A stretch of DNA of 64,000 nt from Microbacterium cremeum (GCF_015277855.1 NZ_CP063812.1:2976001-3040000), one strand, 5' to 3'. Shown: positions 36,525-45,357, counted from the stretch's first letter. Notes: generated by a model not told the origin, from the sequence alone. Translations and numbers: made by a program.

Positions 36525-37692
36525 CCTCCTGGCCGGCTCGGTCGTCGAGCTGGGGATCGCACAGGCCGTCATCGCGACGATCGCGACGATGCTCGCCATC
36601 GGCATCGCGTTCCTGGTCAGGCCGGGGCTGCCGACCCTGTACTGGAGCTTCGCGTTCACGTTGGCGATGCTCGCGACGTTCGGCGTGGTCGCGGGCGGGG
36701 TGAACGAGATGGAGACGGTCCGGCGCGCGTCGCTCGGCGCACTGATGGGCGCTCCCGCGTTCCTGTGGTCGGGCTTCCGCGCCGCGTGGGGGCTGCGTCC
36801 GCACGTCTGGGCGGGTGCGCTCCTGGCCGCCGCGTCGGCGCTCGCGCTGGCGACCGCGCCCGACATGGCGTGGTTCACCGTGACCTACCGCTGGGTCTTC
36901 TTCGCGGCATCCGTCTTCGCCGGCCTGTTCGTGGTGGACTGGGCGCGGTCGGCCTCACGACGGAACGACCGGCTCGTGCTGCCGCTGGCGATCGTGTCGA
37001 TCGCGTTCTTCGTCACCGGCACGGCCACCCTCGTCTCGGGTCTGTTCTTCCCCCCGTCCGGCGGTGACGACTTCGTGCTCGTGCGACTGGTCTCGTCGGC
37101 CGGGATGCTGGTGTACGTGGCGTGCGCGCTGCTCGCGGTGGTCGGCACCGCGGCGCACGACAGCGGCCTGGGCCGCAGGGCGACCGTCTCCACCGCCTGG
37201 CAGCAGTTCGAGCGCACGGCCGCCGACCGCCTGCTGCGGGCAGCGGGCACCAGCGAGCCGTGGTCGATCGTCTACCTGCAACTCGACGACGCCCTCGACA
37301 TCCGCCAGACGGCCGGCGCCCCGGCCTTCGCGAACCTCTCGGAGAGGCTCGAGCAGGAGGCGCGAGCGGTCTTCCCGGCCGGGTCCGAGGTCGGCTCGCC
37401 GGGGGCCGGTTCGGTGGTGGTGCTGGTGCCGCGACAGGACGCGGCCGTCCGCGATCTGCTGCGCACCCTCCTCGAACGCGTGACGCGCCTCGACGTGGAC
37501 GGCGCCCTGCCGATCCGGCCGACGGCCAGCGCCGGCTGGGCGCCGGCCTCGGTGCTCGGCTACGACCTGGACGCACTGGTCTACACGGGCCGTGAGGCGG
37601 CGCGCTTCGCGAGTGAGAAGGGCGGCGACCGGTGGGAGCGCGTGGGCGCCACCACCGTCGAACGCCTGATCAGCCGGTCAGAGCTACAGTGA
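36517..37692 (+). CDS. Membrane protein with degenerate GGDEF-like domain
   Basis: 391 aa from the ATG at 36517, which overlaps the kinase stop by 8 bases. About seven helices, then a cytoplasmic domain beginning near WSIVYLQLDDALDI. The fold-matching points are SPGAGSVVVLVP where GGDEF and its strand would be, and ALVYTGREAARFASEKGGDRW, like the end of diguanylate cyclases. The GG(D/E)EF signature itself is absent, so an enzyme is unlikely; a c-di-GMP- or protein-binding sensor is possible. The 3' end overlaps the convergent lipoprotein by 23 bases. Confidence 0.6.
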   Translation: MTDLLAGSVVELGIAQAVIATIATMLAIGIAFLVRPGLPTLYWSFAFTLAMLATFGVVAGGVNEMETVRRASLGALMGAPAFLWSGFRAAWGLRPHVWAGALLAAASALALATAPDMAWFTVTYRWVFFAASVFAGLFVVDWARSASRRNDRLVLPLAIVSIAFFVTGTATLVSGLFFPPSGGDDFVLVRLVSSAGMLVYVACALLAVVGTAAHDSGLGRRATVSTAWQQFERTAADRLLRAAGTSEPWSIVYLQLDDALDIRQTAGAPAFANLSERLEQEARAVFPAGSEVGSPGAGSVVVLVPRQDAAVRDLLRTLLERVTRLDVDGALPIRPTASAGWAPASVLGYDLDALVYTGREAARFASEKGGDRWERVGATTVERLISRSELQ

Positions 37693-38266
37693 GCGTGTCG
37701 CTCGCCGTCTGCTTCGCGTACTCGCTCGAGGTCGGCGTGGTCTGCACGAGGTAGTCGTAGGTGAACTGCAGCGTGACCGACGTCGCCTCGGCGGGCACCG
37801 GCCCGACGTGGAACGTCTGCGAGTAGCTGTAGGGGTTCAGTACGAGGTAGCCCGGGCTCACGGTGGCCGCGTCCACCTGCGGCTCGAGCGCGGCGAGGGT
37901 CCCCGTCGGCGACGACGGCACCGCCGTCATCGTCGCGCGCTGCAGATACACCTTCTGCCCGTCGTCGGGCACGACGGTCGTGGTCATCGAGATGCTGACG
38001 GGCTTGATCGCCTCGGCCGTCCACCGGTCCATCGCGAGCGTCGACCAGTAGTCGACGGTGGCGCTCACGGCCCCGGCCGTCAACTCGCGCTGGGTCGCGC
38101 CGCTGGACAGGTCGTTGGGGACCGGTGTGGGTACCGAGGCGGTCGGCGCCGCCGACTCCGAGGCACCGGCGTCCATCTCCCACGGGGCGGGGCCGCACCC
38201 GGCGAGCGCGGCGACCGCGACCGCCCCGAGCACGGCGATGCCCGCGAACCGTTCGAATCTGCGCAT
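37670..38266 (-). CDS. Putative lipoprotein
   Basis: 198 aa from the ATG at 38266, with a G-rich GGGGGT site upstream. The signal peptide ends in the lipobox LAGC (Cys about residue 24), followed by an acidic/Pro linker and a beta-rich domain with no family I can name. Exported and membrane-tethered. A TAGACT box at 38305-38310 is the likely -10. Confidence 0.7.
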   Translation of the reverse strand: MRRFERFAGIAVLGAVAVAALAGCGPAPWEMDAGASESAAPTASVPTPVPNDLSSGATQRELTAGAVSATVDYWSTLAMDRWTAEAIKPVSISMTTTVVPDDGQKVYLQRATMTAVPSSPTGTLAALEPQVDAATVSPGYLVLNPYSYSQTFHVGPVPAEATSVTLQFTYDYLVQTTPTSSEYAKQTASDTLTVALTG

Positions 38267-38321
38267 GAGTACCCCCGAATCGACCCCTGCCGGCACGTCC
38301 GGTCAGTCTAGCCAGGCCCGG

Positions 38322-39173
38322 TCAGACGCGGTCGCGCCGTGCGCGGGTCTGCTCGGCGCGCAGCGCCAGCAGGTCGTCCGCGGGGTAGCCGACCTCGGTC
38401 AGCGTGAGCCCGCGTGCCGCCAGCACCTTCACCTCGGGGACGCGCTCGCGCGCGTCCCGGATGTCGACGACGTCGTCGGCGTCCAGCCGGCCCTCGCCGA
38501 CGGCGACGCACGCCCCCACGAGTGCCCGCACCATGCTGTGGCAGAACGCGTCGGCCTTGACGTTGGCCACGAGCACGCCGGCGCCGTCACGGCGCCAGTC
38601 GAACTCGAGCAGCGTGCGGATCGTGGTCGCCTCCTCCCGCGGCTTGCAGTAGGCGGCGAAGTCGTGCAGTCCGACGAGGGCGCGGGCCGCGGCATCCATC
38701 GCCCCCTCGTCGAGCGTCGCGCGGACCGTGGTGGTGCGATGGCGCTCGAGAGGGTCGTACCCGGCCGTCTGGTCGGCGATGCGGTACTCGTAGCGCCGCC
38801 ACACCGCCGAGAACCGCGCGTCGAACCCCTCGGGGGCCTCGCGCGTTCGCGTGACCGCGACATCGGAGTAGGCGCCGACGACGCCGGTCAGGCGTGCGGC
38901 GAGAGCGGCCACGCGGTCGGCGACGGCATCCCCGCCCCGCCCGCGACGCGAAAGCAGGCGCTCGCGCTGCCCATCGTCGAGGTCGACGTGCGCCACCTGC
39001 CCGCTGGCGTGCACACCCGCATCGGTGCGCCCGGCGACGACCAGTCGCGGCTCACGGCCGAGCACGCGGGCGAGCGCCGATTCGAGGGTCTCCTGCACCG
39101 TGCGCAGCCCCGGCTGGCAGGCCCACCCCCGGAAGTGCGTGCCGTCATACGCGATGTCGAGCCGGATCCGCAC
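38322..39173 (-). CDS. truA: tRNA pseudouridine synthase A
   Basis: 283 aa. Makes pseudouridine at tRNA positions 38-40. It begins MRIRLDIAYDGTHFRGWACQ and has the catalytic Asp motif GRTDAGVHASGQVAH, then VWRRYEYRI and FCHSMVRALVG. In many actinobacteria truA follows rplQ; here the two are separated by about 6 kb of cyclase, channel and acyltransferase genes. The GTG start is preceded by a -10 box at leaderless spacing. Confidence 0.96.
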   Translation of the reverse strand: MRIRLDIAYDGTHFRGWACQPGLRTVQETLESALARVLGREPRLVVAGRTDAGVHASGQVAHVDLDDGQRERLLSRRGRGGDAVADRVAALAARLTGVVGAYSDVAVTRTREAPEGFDARFSAVWRRYEYRIADQTAGYDPLERHRTTTVRATLDEGAMDAAARALVGLHDFAAYCKPREEATTIRTLLEFDWRRDGAGVLVANVKADAFCHSMVRALVGACVAVGEGRLDADDVVDIRDARERVPEVKVLAARGLTLTEVGYPADDLLALRAEQTRARRDRV

Positions 39174-39179
39174 GCCCCC

Positions 39180-39185
39180 ACCCTA
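39180..39185 (-). promoter_or_regulatory. -10 box of truA
   Basis: TAGGGT on the minus strand, 6 bases before the GTG of truA; leaderless spacing, no clear -35. Confidence 0.35.
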
Positions 39186-39199
39186 TTCGAGTGCGCACG

Positions 39200-40633
39200 T
39201 CAGCCGAGCACGCGGCGGCCGTGCGGAAGCTGCTCGCCCACGGCCTGCAGCGCCTCGCGGGCGCGGCGCACGCGGTTCTCGCTCTCGCGCACGATCTCGC
39301 GCGCCACGACCGGGTGCGCGCGCACGATGTCGTCGAGCACCTCGACGGGCAGCGCGATGACGTCGACCTCGCTCATCGCGAGCGCGCGGGAGATCGTCGC
39401 CGTGCGCGAGAGCGCCGTGAGGCCGACGGCATCGTCCCTGCCGAGCGTGGCGACCTGCACGAACCCCGCGTCGTCGGTCGGGATGCCCAGCTCCACGGTG
39501 CCCGACAGGATGAATCGCGTCGCCGCCGGGACCGCGCCCGGGCGCAGCAGCGACTCCCCCGCGCAGTACCGCTCGAGCCACGCGTGGGCGGCGAGCGCGT
39601 CGGCCTCGCCCGCCTTGAGGCTCAGCGTCGCGGCGATCTGCCGCAGCGCGTCCTGCAGACGCGTGGTCGTGCGCCAGTCGTCGCTCAGGTCGCCGTCGAG
39701 GTGCAGGTCGGCGCGCCGGGCCGCGTACCACAGCCGCGTCGCGAACACGTCGAGCGCGGCGTCCCGATCGCCCGGTGTCTCCAGCGGGATCGCGATCGAA
39801 TAGCGCCCTCCGGTGAGCGTCGTCGCGGTGGGCTCATGTCCCGGCGCGAGCAGCGGGATGTCGCGCGCGACCGCCACCAGGAGCTCCCGCACGCGGCCGG
39901 GCGGGTCGTCGCTGCCGAACGCGACCTCGGTCGTGGCGGCATACGGCTCGGGGTTGCGCGAGAGGTTCACGAACGAGCCGCCCGCGAGCTCGGCCGTCGG
40001 CATCACGACCGTGCCGTTGCCGGTCTCGAGGTGCACCGCCCGCCAGTTCACCTGCACGATCTGCCCGCGTGTGCCGCCCGTCTCGATCCAGTCGCCCAGC
40101 TCGAACGGCGACTCGAACACGAGGAACAGGCCCGACACGATCGACCCCACCGCGTTCTGCAGGGCGAGGCCCACCACGATCGAGGTGATCCCGAGCGCGG
40201 CGAACACGCCGGCGACGTCGGCGTCCCACACCCACCAGAACACCGCGGCGATGCCGAGCACGATGAAGACGAACCGGATGAGGTCGCTGAAGATCGTCGG
40301 GAACCTGTCGCGCCACGACCCCTTCTCGGCACGGTGGAAGACGAGATGGTCGATGGCGTTGATCGTCACCACGATCACCAGCAGCCCGAAGATCGTCCAC
40401 ACGACCTTCGGCCACGTGCCGGTGCCCTCCCACGCGCCGGGCTGGCTCAGCAGCACGAGCACGCCGGCGACCGGGACGAGGTAGTTGCGCACCATCAGCA
40501 CGATCGGGGCGGCGCGGCTTCCGCGGCGGGCGAGGGCGTTGTGGAACTCGGTCAGTCCGATGAGCGCGAGCGGCAGCCCCACCGAGACGATGACGGCGGG
40601 CCAGAACCAGGGCTGCGAGACGATGTCGGCCAC
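39200..40633 (-). CDS. MscS-type channel with cyclic-nucleotide-binding domain
   Basis: 477 aa. N-terminal membrane helices lead to the MscS pore-lining helix and beta domain (GITSIVVGLALQNAVGSIVSGLF, then FELGDWIETGGTRGQIVQVNWRAV). The C-terminal domain (about residues 340-450) is cNMP-binding-like: FILSGTVELGI, then VGLTALSRTATIS with the phosphate-binding Arg410 kept, though the Glu usual just before it is Leu. This is the plan of bacterial cyclic-nucleotide-gated MscS channels. It starts 7 bases below the cyclase-like sensor, so the two are almost certainly cotranslated and functionally linked. Confidence 0.9.
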   Translation of the reverse strand: MADIVSQPWFWPAVIVSVGLPLALIGLTEFHNALARRGSRAAPIVLMVRNYLVPVAGVLVLLSQPGAWEGTGTWPKVVWTIFGLLVIVVTINAIDHLVFHRAEKGSWRDRFPTIFSDLIRFVFIVLGIAAVFWWVWDADVAGVFAALGITSIVVGLALQNAVGSIVSGLFLVFESPFELGDWIETGGTRGQIVQVNWRAVHLETGNGTVVMPTAELAGGSFVNLSRNPEPYAATTEVAFGSDDPPGRVRELLVAVARDIPLLAPGHEPTATTLTGGRYSIAIPLETPGDRDAALDVFATRLWYAARRADLHLDGDLSDDWRTTTRLQDALRQIAATLSLKAGEADALAAHAWLERYCAGESLLRPGAVPAATRFILSGTVELGIPTDDAGFVQVATLGRDDAVGLTALSRTATISRALAMSEVDVIALPVEVLDDIVRAHPVVAREIVRESENRVRRAREALQAVGEQLPHGRRVLG

Positions 40634-40640
40634 GGATGCC

Positions 40641-42821
40641 TCACCCCTCGCTCACGACGATGCTGGGGGCATCGACCTTCCACACGCGCTGCCCGCCGCT
40701 CTGCGTCTCGATCTCTCCGGCAGGCTGCACCGGGATCGAGTCGGGCAGCCGGTCGGCGACGCGCTGCGTGATGTAGATGCCGGGTTCGTCGGTGCCGCCC
40801 TGCACGCGGTACGCCAGGTTCACGGCATCCCCCCACATGTCGTACACGACGCGGGCACGCCCGATCAGGCCGCTCGTGACCCGGCCCGAGTCGAGGCCGG
40901 CGCGCAGCGTCAGCGACACGCCCTGCTGCGCGGAGTACCGTTCCAGGATCGAGTCGAGCTCGAGGGCGAACTCCACCGCCCGGCGGGCGTTGTCGACGCG
41001 GGGCGTCGCGAGCCCGCAGCTGGCGAGGTAGCTCTGCCGCGTCGTCCGCACCCGCTCGACGCCGTGCCGTTCGGCAGCCTCGTCGAAGGCGCGGATGAGA
41101 TCGTTGAGGCGCGCGACCGCCTCCTCGCTCGACAGCGCCAGCGCGAGCTCTTCGAACCCGACGATGTCGGCGTACACGACGGTGACGTCGTCGCTGTCCT
41201 GCGTGATCGCCTCGTCGCCGTGCCGGTAGCGGCTGGCCATGTCCTGCGGCATGAACGAGAGGATGAGCTCCTCGTTCGCCTTCTCCTGCTGCGCGATGAG
41301 GTGCGACTTGACCTGCAGGCTGCGGCTCATGTCGTTGAACGCGTTCGCGACGTCGGCGAGCTCGTCGCTCGAGCCGGCGTCGACCTGCACGCCTTCGTCG
41401 CCGGCCGCGATGCGCTGCGCCGCGGTCTTGAGGCGCCGCAGCGGCCGCACGAACACCTGCGCGAGCACGAGCGAGAGGAGGCAGACGAAGATGATCATGC
41501 CGGCCGTCGAGAGGATGAGGTTGCGCGTGAAGTCCTCGACCGGCACCATCGCCTCTTCGGCGGTCTCCTGCGCCACGATGACCCAGCCGAGCCCGTCGAT
41601 GTCGAGGGGAGCGTACGCGGTGAGGGCCTCGCGGCCCAGGTAGTCGCGCTCGAGGATCGTGCCGCTCTCGCCGGCGAGCGCGCGGGTCACGGCGCCTCCC
41701 GTGATCTCCTGGTGCAGCAGGGTGTTGCCGTTGTGCACGCTGAGCGCCGCGGCCGCCGGCGCGAGGCCCGCTGCCGTCGCGGCGCTCGCGTACGACGCCG
41801 GATCGTCCTGCAGCATCCGCGAGACCGAGCGCATGTAGCCGTCCTCGCCGACGAGGTACGTCTCGCCCGTCTCTCCGAGGCCGTTGACCTGCCACTCTCC
41901 GGCGACGGTCATGACGCCGTTGATGCGATCGATCGGCAGCTCGACCGCGAGCGCGCCGAGCACCTCGCCGCCGTCGGAGATCGGGGTCACCGCCCACCCC
42001 GCCGGGGTGCCGAGGCTCGGACCGTACGCGGCGAAGTCGGCGATCACGACGTCGCCGATGATGTTGCGGTCCATCGCCTCGCGGTACGCCTGGGCGAGGT
42101 TCGAAAGGCGGTAGGGGCCGTCGAAGAGGTTCGTTCCGAGGTCGACGCCCTTGAAGGCGGTGTAGACGACGTTGCCCTGGGTGTCGATCATCAGGACGTC
42201 TTCGAAGTCCTGCAGCTTCGTCATCGCGCGGTAGTACGGGTGGTAGCGGCGGTGAGCCTCGGTCCACGCGCTGCCGTCGCCGGCGCCGTCGCTGAGGATC
42301 GCCTCCTCCCACGTCTCGAACGGCGTCACGTAGTGCACCTGGAGGTAGCGCTCGGCGGCGCCGCGCGGCGCGAACGCCGCACCGTCGACGTCTTCGCCCG
42401 TGGCGTCCGCGAGCTGTGCGGCGAAGACGTCGCGATAGTACTCGTCGAGCGCGACGGATGCCTCGGCGTCGAGCTCCTCGTCCTGCAGCTGCGTGAACCC
42501 GTCGGCGAAGGCGCGCGCGGCGGCCTTGCTGGTGTCGTTGAGCGCGCTCAGCCGGACCGCGTTCTCGATCGAAGCGAAGAGCTGCCCCACCTCGCGGCTC
42601 CGATTCTCGCGGATCTCGACGAGCTTCTCGTAGGCGATCGCACGCAGCGCCTCGGTGCCGTTGACGTATCCGATGATGCCGACGACGATGCTCGAGAGCA
42701 CGCTCACCGACAGGAGCATGATGAGCAGGATCGAGTAGATCGAGAGTCCCGCCCGCGTGCGGGCGTGCGGGGTCCCGACCCAATGCGCGGGCGCAGCGCC
42801 CCGCGTCGACCGTGCCGACAC
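40641..42821 (-). CDS. Cache-HAMP sensor with class III cyclase-like domain
   Basis: 726 aa from GTG 42821 (AAGGGGG just upstream); an in-frame ATG at 42860 is an alternative. Order: membrane helix near residues 30-50, a large extracytoplasmic Cache-like region, a second helix near 433-457, HAMP, then a cyclase domain from about 540. The first metal Asp is present (ADIVGF, Asp552), as are the Trp-Gly-Asp and Asn/Arg elements (MWGDAVNLAYR). However, where active enzymes have Gly-Asp the sequence is RTTRQSYLA, with Gln596 in place of the second metal Asp. Catalysis is therefore doubtful. In an operon with the channel. Confidence 0.88.
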   Translation of the reverse strand: MSARSTRGAAPAHWVGTPHARTRAGLSIYSILLIMLLSVSVLSSIVVGIIGYVNGTEALRAIAYEKLVEIRENRSREVGQLFASIENAVRLSALNDTSKAAARAFADGFTQLQDEELDAEASVALDEYYRDVFAAQLADATGEDVDGAAFAPRGAAERYLQVHYVTPFETWEEAILSDGAGDGSAWTEAHRRYHPYYRAMTKLQDFEDVLMIDTQGNVVYTAFKGVDLGTNLFDGPYRLSNLAQAYREAMDRNIIGDVVIADFAAYGPSLGTPAGWAVTPISDGGEVLGALAVELPIDRINGVMTVAGEWQVNGLGETGETYLVGEDGYMRSVSRMLQDDPASYASAATAAGLAPAAAALSVHNGNTLLHQEITGGAVTRALAGESGTILERDYLGREALTAYAPLDIDGLGWVIVAQETAEEAMVPVEDFTRNLILSTAGMIIFVCLLSLVLAQVFVRPLRRLKTAAQRIAAGDEGVQVDAGSSDELADVANAFNDMSRSLQVKSHLIAQQEKANEELILSFMPQDMASRYRHGDEAITQDSDDVTVVYADIVGFEELALALSSEEAVARLNDLIRAFDEAAERHGVERVRTTRQSYLASCGLATPRVDNARRAVEFALELDSILERYSAQQGVSLTLRAGLDSGRVTSGLIGRARVVYDMWGDAVNLAYRVQGGTDEPGIYITQRVADRLPDSIPVQPAGEIETQSGGQRVWKVDAPSIVVSEG

Positions 42822-42963
42822 GTCGTCCCCCTTCGTGCGCCGTCGCGGCGCAGGAAGCATCCCCGTCCACCCCGGCTCCGCCGAGGCTGGCCCTACAGTA
42901 GCGCCGGGACCCTCTCCCCGATAGAGGTGCGCGCGTCCCCGGTGATACCCAGACACCGCCGCG

Positions 42964-42969
42964 TACAAT
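42964..42969 (+). promoter_or_regulatory. -10 box of acyltransferase gene
   Basis: TACAAT, 26 bases before the ATG at 42996, in the divergent spacer with the cyclase gene. The -35 element is unclear. Confidence 0.45.
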
Positions 42970-42995
42970 TGCGAGCTCCCCCCACCTGTGAACTC

Positions 42996-45050
42996 ATGAC
43001 GTCGACTGCGCCCTCGAACCGCCCCGCGGCCCGCCTCCACGGGCTGGACGGCCTGCGCGCGATCGCGGTGGCGCTCGTGGTCGTCTACCACCTGTTCCCT
43101 CCGGCGCTGCTGCCCGGCGGATTCATCGGCGTCGACGTCTTCTTCGTCATCAGCGGGTTCCTCATCACGAGCCTCCTGCTGCGCGAGCACGACGACCGGG
43201 GCCGGATCCGGCTCGGCCGGTTCTGGATCCGGCGAGCACGCCGGCTCCTGCCCGCCCTCGTCGCGGTCGTGGCGGTGTGCTCGACGCTCGCGTGGCTCGT
43301 GGGCGGCGACGTGCTGGTGCGGCTCGGCGCGCAGATCGCCGGCGTCGCGACCTTCAGCTACAACTGGCTGTCGATCGCGGGTGGCGGCGGGTACTTCGCC
43401 GCGGCCACGCCGGAGCTGTTCCGCAACTTCTGGTCGCTCGCGGTCGAAGAGCAGTTCTACGTGCTGTGGCCGCTCGTGCTGCCGGTGTTCCTCTTCCTCC
43501 CGCGCCGGTGGCTGCGGGTCGCCGCGGCCGCGGTGCTCGCCGCGGTCTCGGCGCTGTGGATGGGCACACTGATCTCGCGCGGCGACGATCTCACGCGCGC
43601 CTACTTCGGCACCGACACGCACGCCTTCGGGCTGCTGCTCGGCGTCGCGCTGGCGTTCCTGCTCGCGCCGCTGCTCTCGCGCCCCGCGGCCGCCGACGTG
43701 CCGGCGATGGTGCATGTCCCGGGCGGAATAGACCTCGCACCGGGCTGGCACATCGTGCTGCCGCCGTCGGCGCCCCGGCCCGAGGCCACGCGGCCGCGCT
43801 GGGTCGACACCCCGATGGCGCGCCACGTGACCGGCGCCGCGGGGGTGCTCGCGGTCGTCTGGATCGTCGCACTCGCCTCGCTCCGGCCCGCCGACGACGT
43901 CGCGACGTTCCCCGGTGCCCTGCTCGGGGCGAGCCTGCTCACCGCGGTGGCGATCGTGGCGGGGGTCTGGCCGGGATCATGGTTCGGGCGCGGGATCGAC
44001 GTCGCGCCGCTGCGCTGGGTGGGCGACCGTTCGTACGCGATCTACCTCTGGCATTGGCCGCTCCTCGTGCTCGCCGTCGCCGCCGCCCAGGGCACCGCGC
44101 CGATCGCGGGTGTGCCGGTGTGGATCGGCCTGTGCGTCCTGGCGGCGACGGTCGCGGCATCCGCGTTGTCGTATCGCTTCCTCGAGATGCCGGTGCGCCG
44201 TCTCGGCTTCCGCGCCGCGGCCCGCGCCTTCTTCCGGCGGATGAAGGGGAGCCCGCCGGCACGCCTGCGCGCGGTCGGCGCAGCCGTGGCCGGCGTGCTG
44301 GTGCTGGCGGGCACCGGCGCGGCCCTCGCCGCCGCCCCCGAGGAGTCCAGCGGAGCCTCGGTCGTCGCCGACGGGCGCGCCGCGCTCGACGAGGCCGAGC
44401 GCAGTGCCGGCGCGTCGCCGTCCCCGACGCCCGTGCCGGCCGAGCCGGTTCCCTCTCCGCCTCCGGCGCTGACGACGGATGCCGCGCCTCCCCCGCCGAT
44501 CCACGTGCCGGGCGACCAGATCACGGCGGTAGGCGACTCGGTCATGCTCGCTTCGGCACCCGGGCTGCTCGAGCGGCTCCCCGGGATCGAGGTCGACGCC
44601 GAGGTGTCGCGGTCGATCTGGGCGGGACCCGGCATGCTCGAGTCCCTCGCCCAGGCCGGGCGGCTGCGACCGCATGTCGTCGTCGCCCTCGGCACGAACG
44701 GTCCTGTCAACCGCGAGTCGCTCGACCGGATGGCTGCCGTCGTCGGGCCCGACCGCGACCTGGTGCTGGTCAACGCCTACGCGCCGCGCGACTGGATCCC
44801 CGGCGTGAACGCCGACCTGCAGGCCTTCGCCGACGCCCATCCGAACGTGGGCGTCGCGGACTGGTCGGGCGCCATCGCCCCGCACGTCGACCTGCTCGCC
44901 GGCGACCAGGTGCACCCCGGATCCGCGGGCGGCCGGATCTTCGCCGACACCGTCGCCGCGGCCGTCGACGATCTCGCCGAGGACCGCCGGGACCGCCGGG
45001 CCCAGCTCCTCCGCGACATCCACGCCTACTTCCACGTCGACCTCGACTGA
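42996..45050 (+). CDS. OafA/YrhL-type acyltransferase with SGNH domain
   Basis: 684 aa. The N-terminal acyltransferase-3 domain has the motif HGLDGLRAIAVALVVVYHL, then FFVISGFLI and FWSLAVEEQFYVLWPL, with about ten helices. A Pro/Ala linker leads to a C-terminal SGNH-like domain: VGDSVMLAS (Ser block), ALGTNG, and a final DQVHPGSAG carrying the Asp/His pair. The membrane domain passes an acyl group outward and the SGNH domain transfers it, usually O-acetylating cell wall or EPS. The open frame extends far upstream antisense to the cyclase and channel, but that part is not coding. Confidence 0.92.
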   Translation: MTSTAPSNRPAARLHGLDGLRAIAVALVVVYHLFPPALLPGGFIGVDVFFVISGFLITSLLLREHDDRGRIRLGRFWIRRARRLLPALVAVVAVCSTLAWLVGGDVLVRLGAQIAGVATFSYNWLSIAGGGGYFAAATPELFRNFWSLAVEEQFYVLWPLVLPVFLFLPRRWLRVAAAAVLAAVSALWMGTLISRGDDLTRAYFGTDTHAFGLLLGVALAFLLAPLLSRPAAADVPAMVHVPGGIDLAPGWHIVLPPSAPRPEATRPRWVDTPMARHVTGAAGVLAVVWIVALASLRPADDVATFPGALLGASLLTAVAIVAGVWPGSWFGRGIDVAPLRWVGDRSYAIYLWHWPLLVLAVAAAQGTAPIAGVPVWIGLCVLAATVAASALSYRFLEMPVRRLGFRAAARAFFRRMKGSPPARLRAVGAAVAGVLVLAGTGAALAAAPEESSGASVVADGRAALDEAERSAGASPSPTPVPAEPVPSPPPALTTDAAPPPPIHVPGDQITAVGDSVMLASAPGLLERLPGIEVDAEVSRSIWAGPGMLESLAQAGRLRPHVVVALGTNGPVNRESLDRMAAVVGPDRDLVLVNAYAPRDWIPGVNADLQAFADAHPNVGVADWSGAIAPHVDLLAGDQVHPGSAGGRIFADTVAAAVDDLAEDRRDRRAQLLRDIHAYFHVDLD

Positions 45051-45105
45051 CCCCCTCCCCCGGACCTGGTCCCGGTCCCCGTGTCTGCCACCACCCCGGT
45101 TGCGA

Positions 45106-45180
45106 AAACACCAGTCGGTCACGGCGACACGCCGATGACGGATGCCTCACCCCGGCGTGTCGCGTGACCGACTGGTGTTT
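45106..45180. repeat. Long inverted repeat (28-bp stem) between convergent genes
   Basis: The arm 45106-45134 pairs with 45153-45180, interrupted by one bulged base, with an 18-base loop that itself contains GGATGCC. Each outer arm carries ACCAGTCGGTCAC or its complement. It lies 55 bases after the acyltransferase stop, far longer than a normal terminator stem, and could be a terminator, a small structured RNA or a mobile palindromic element. Confidence 0.75.
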
Positions 45181-45181
45181 C

Positions 45182-45274
45182 CGCACGCACACGGGGTACC
45201 CGCACGCGCACGGGGTACCCGCACGCACAGGGGGTACCCGAAGCACACGGGGTGCCGCACGCGCACGGGGTACC
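45182..45274. repeat. Five tandem 17-19-bp units containing GGGTACC
   Basis: Units of the form CGCACGCRCACGGGGTACC start at 45182, 45201, 45220, 45239 and 45256. The fourth is shortened and altered to GGGTGC. They directly follow the long inverted repeat and end before the rplQ terminator. With the other elements they fill the 45051-45357 spacer, in which I see no gene. Confidence 0.8.
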
Positions 45275-45282
45275 CGAACGCA

Positions 45283-45318
45283 GCGAGACCCGCGGCCCCG
45301 AAGGGCCGCGGGTCTCGC
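45283..45318 (-). terminator. Terminator of alpha operon (after rplQ)
   Basis: A perfect 16-bp G+C-rich stem (45283-45298 with 45303-45318) and CGAA loop, 40 bases beyond the rplQ stop in its direction. It closes the infA-to-rplQ operon. Confidence 0.85.
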
Positions 45319-45357
45319 GGTGCACAGGTGCCGGGTGGTGGGGCCCGGTGGATCCGA

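Noticed and set aside
40485..42995. Long N-terminal extension of the acyltransferase frame
   Set aside because: It is antisense to the cyclase and channel genes; the acyltransferase family start matches the ATG at 42996.
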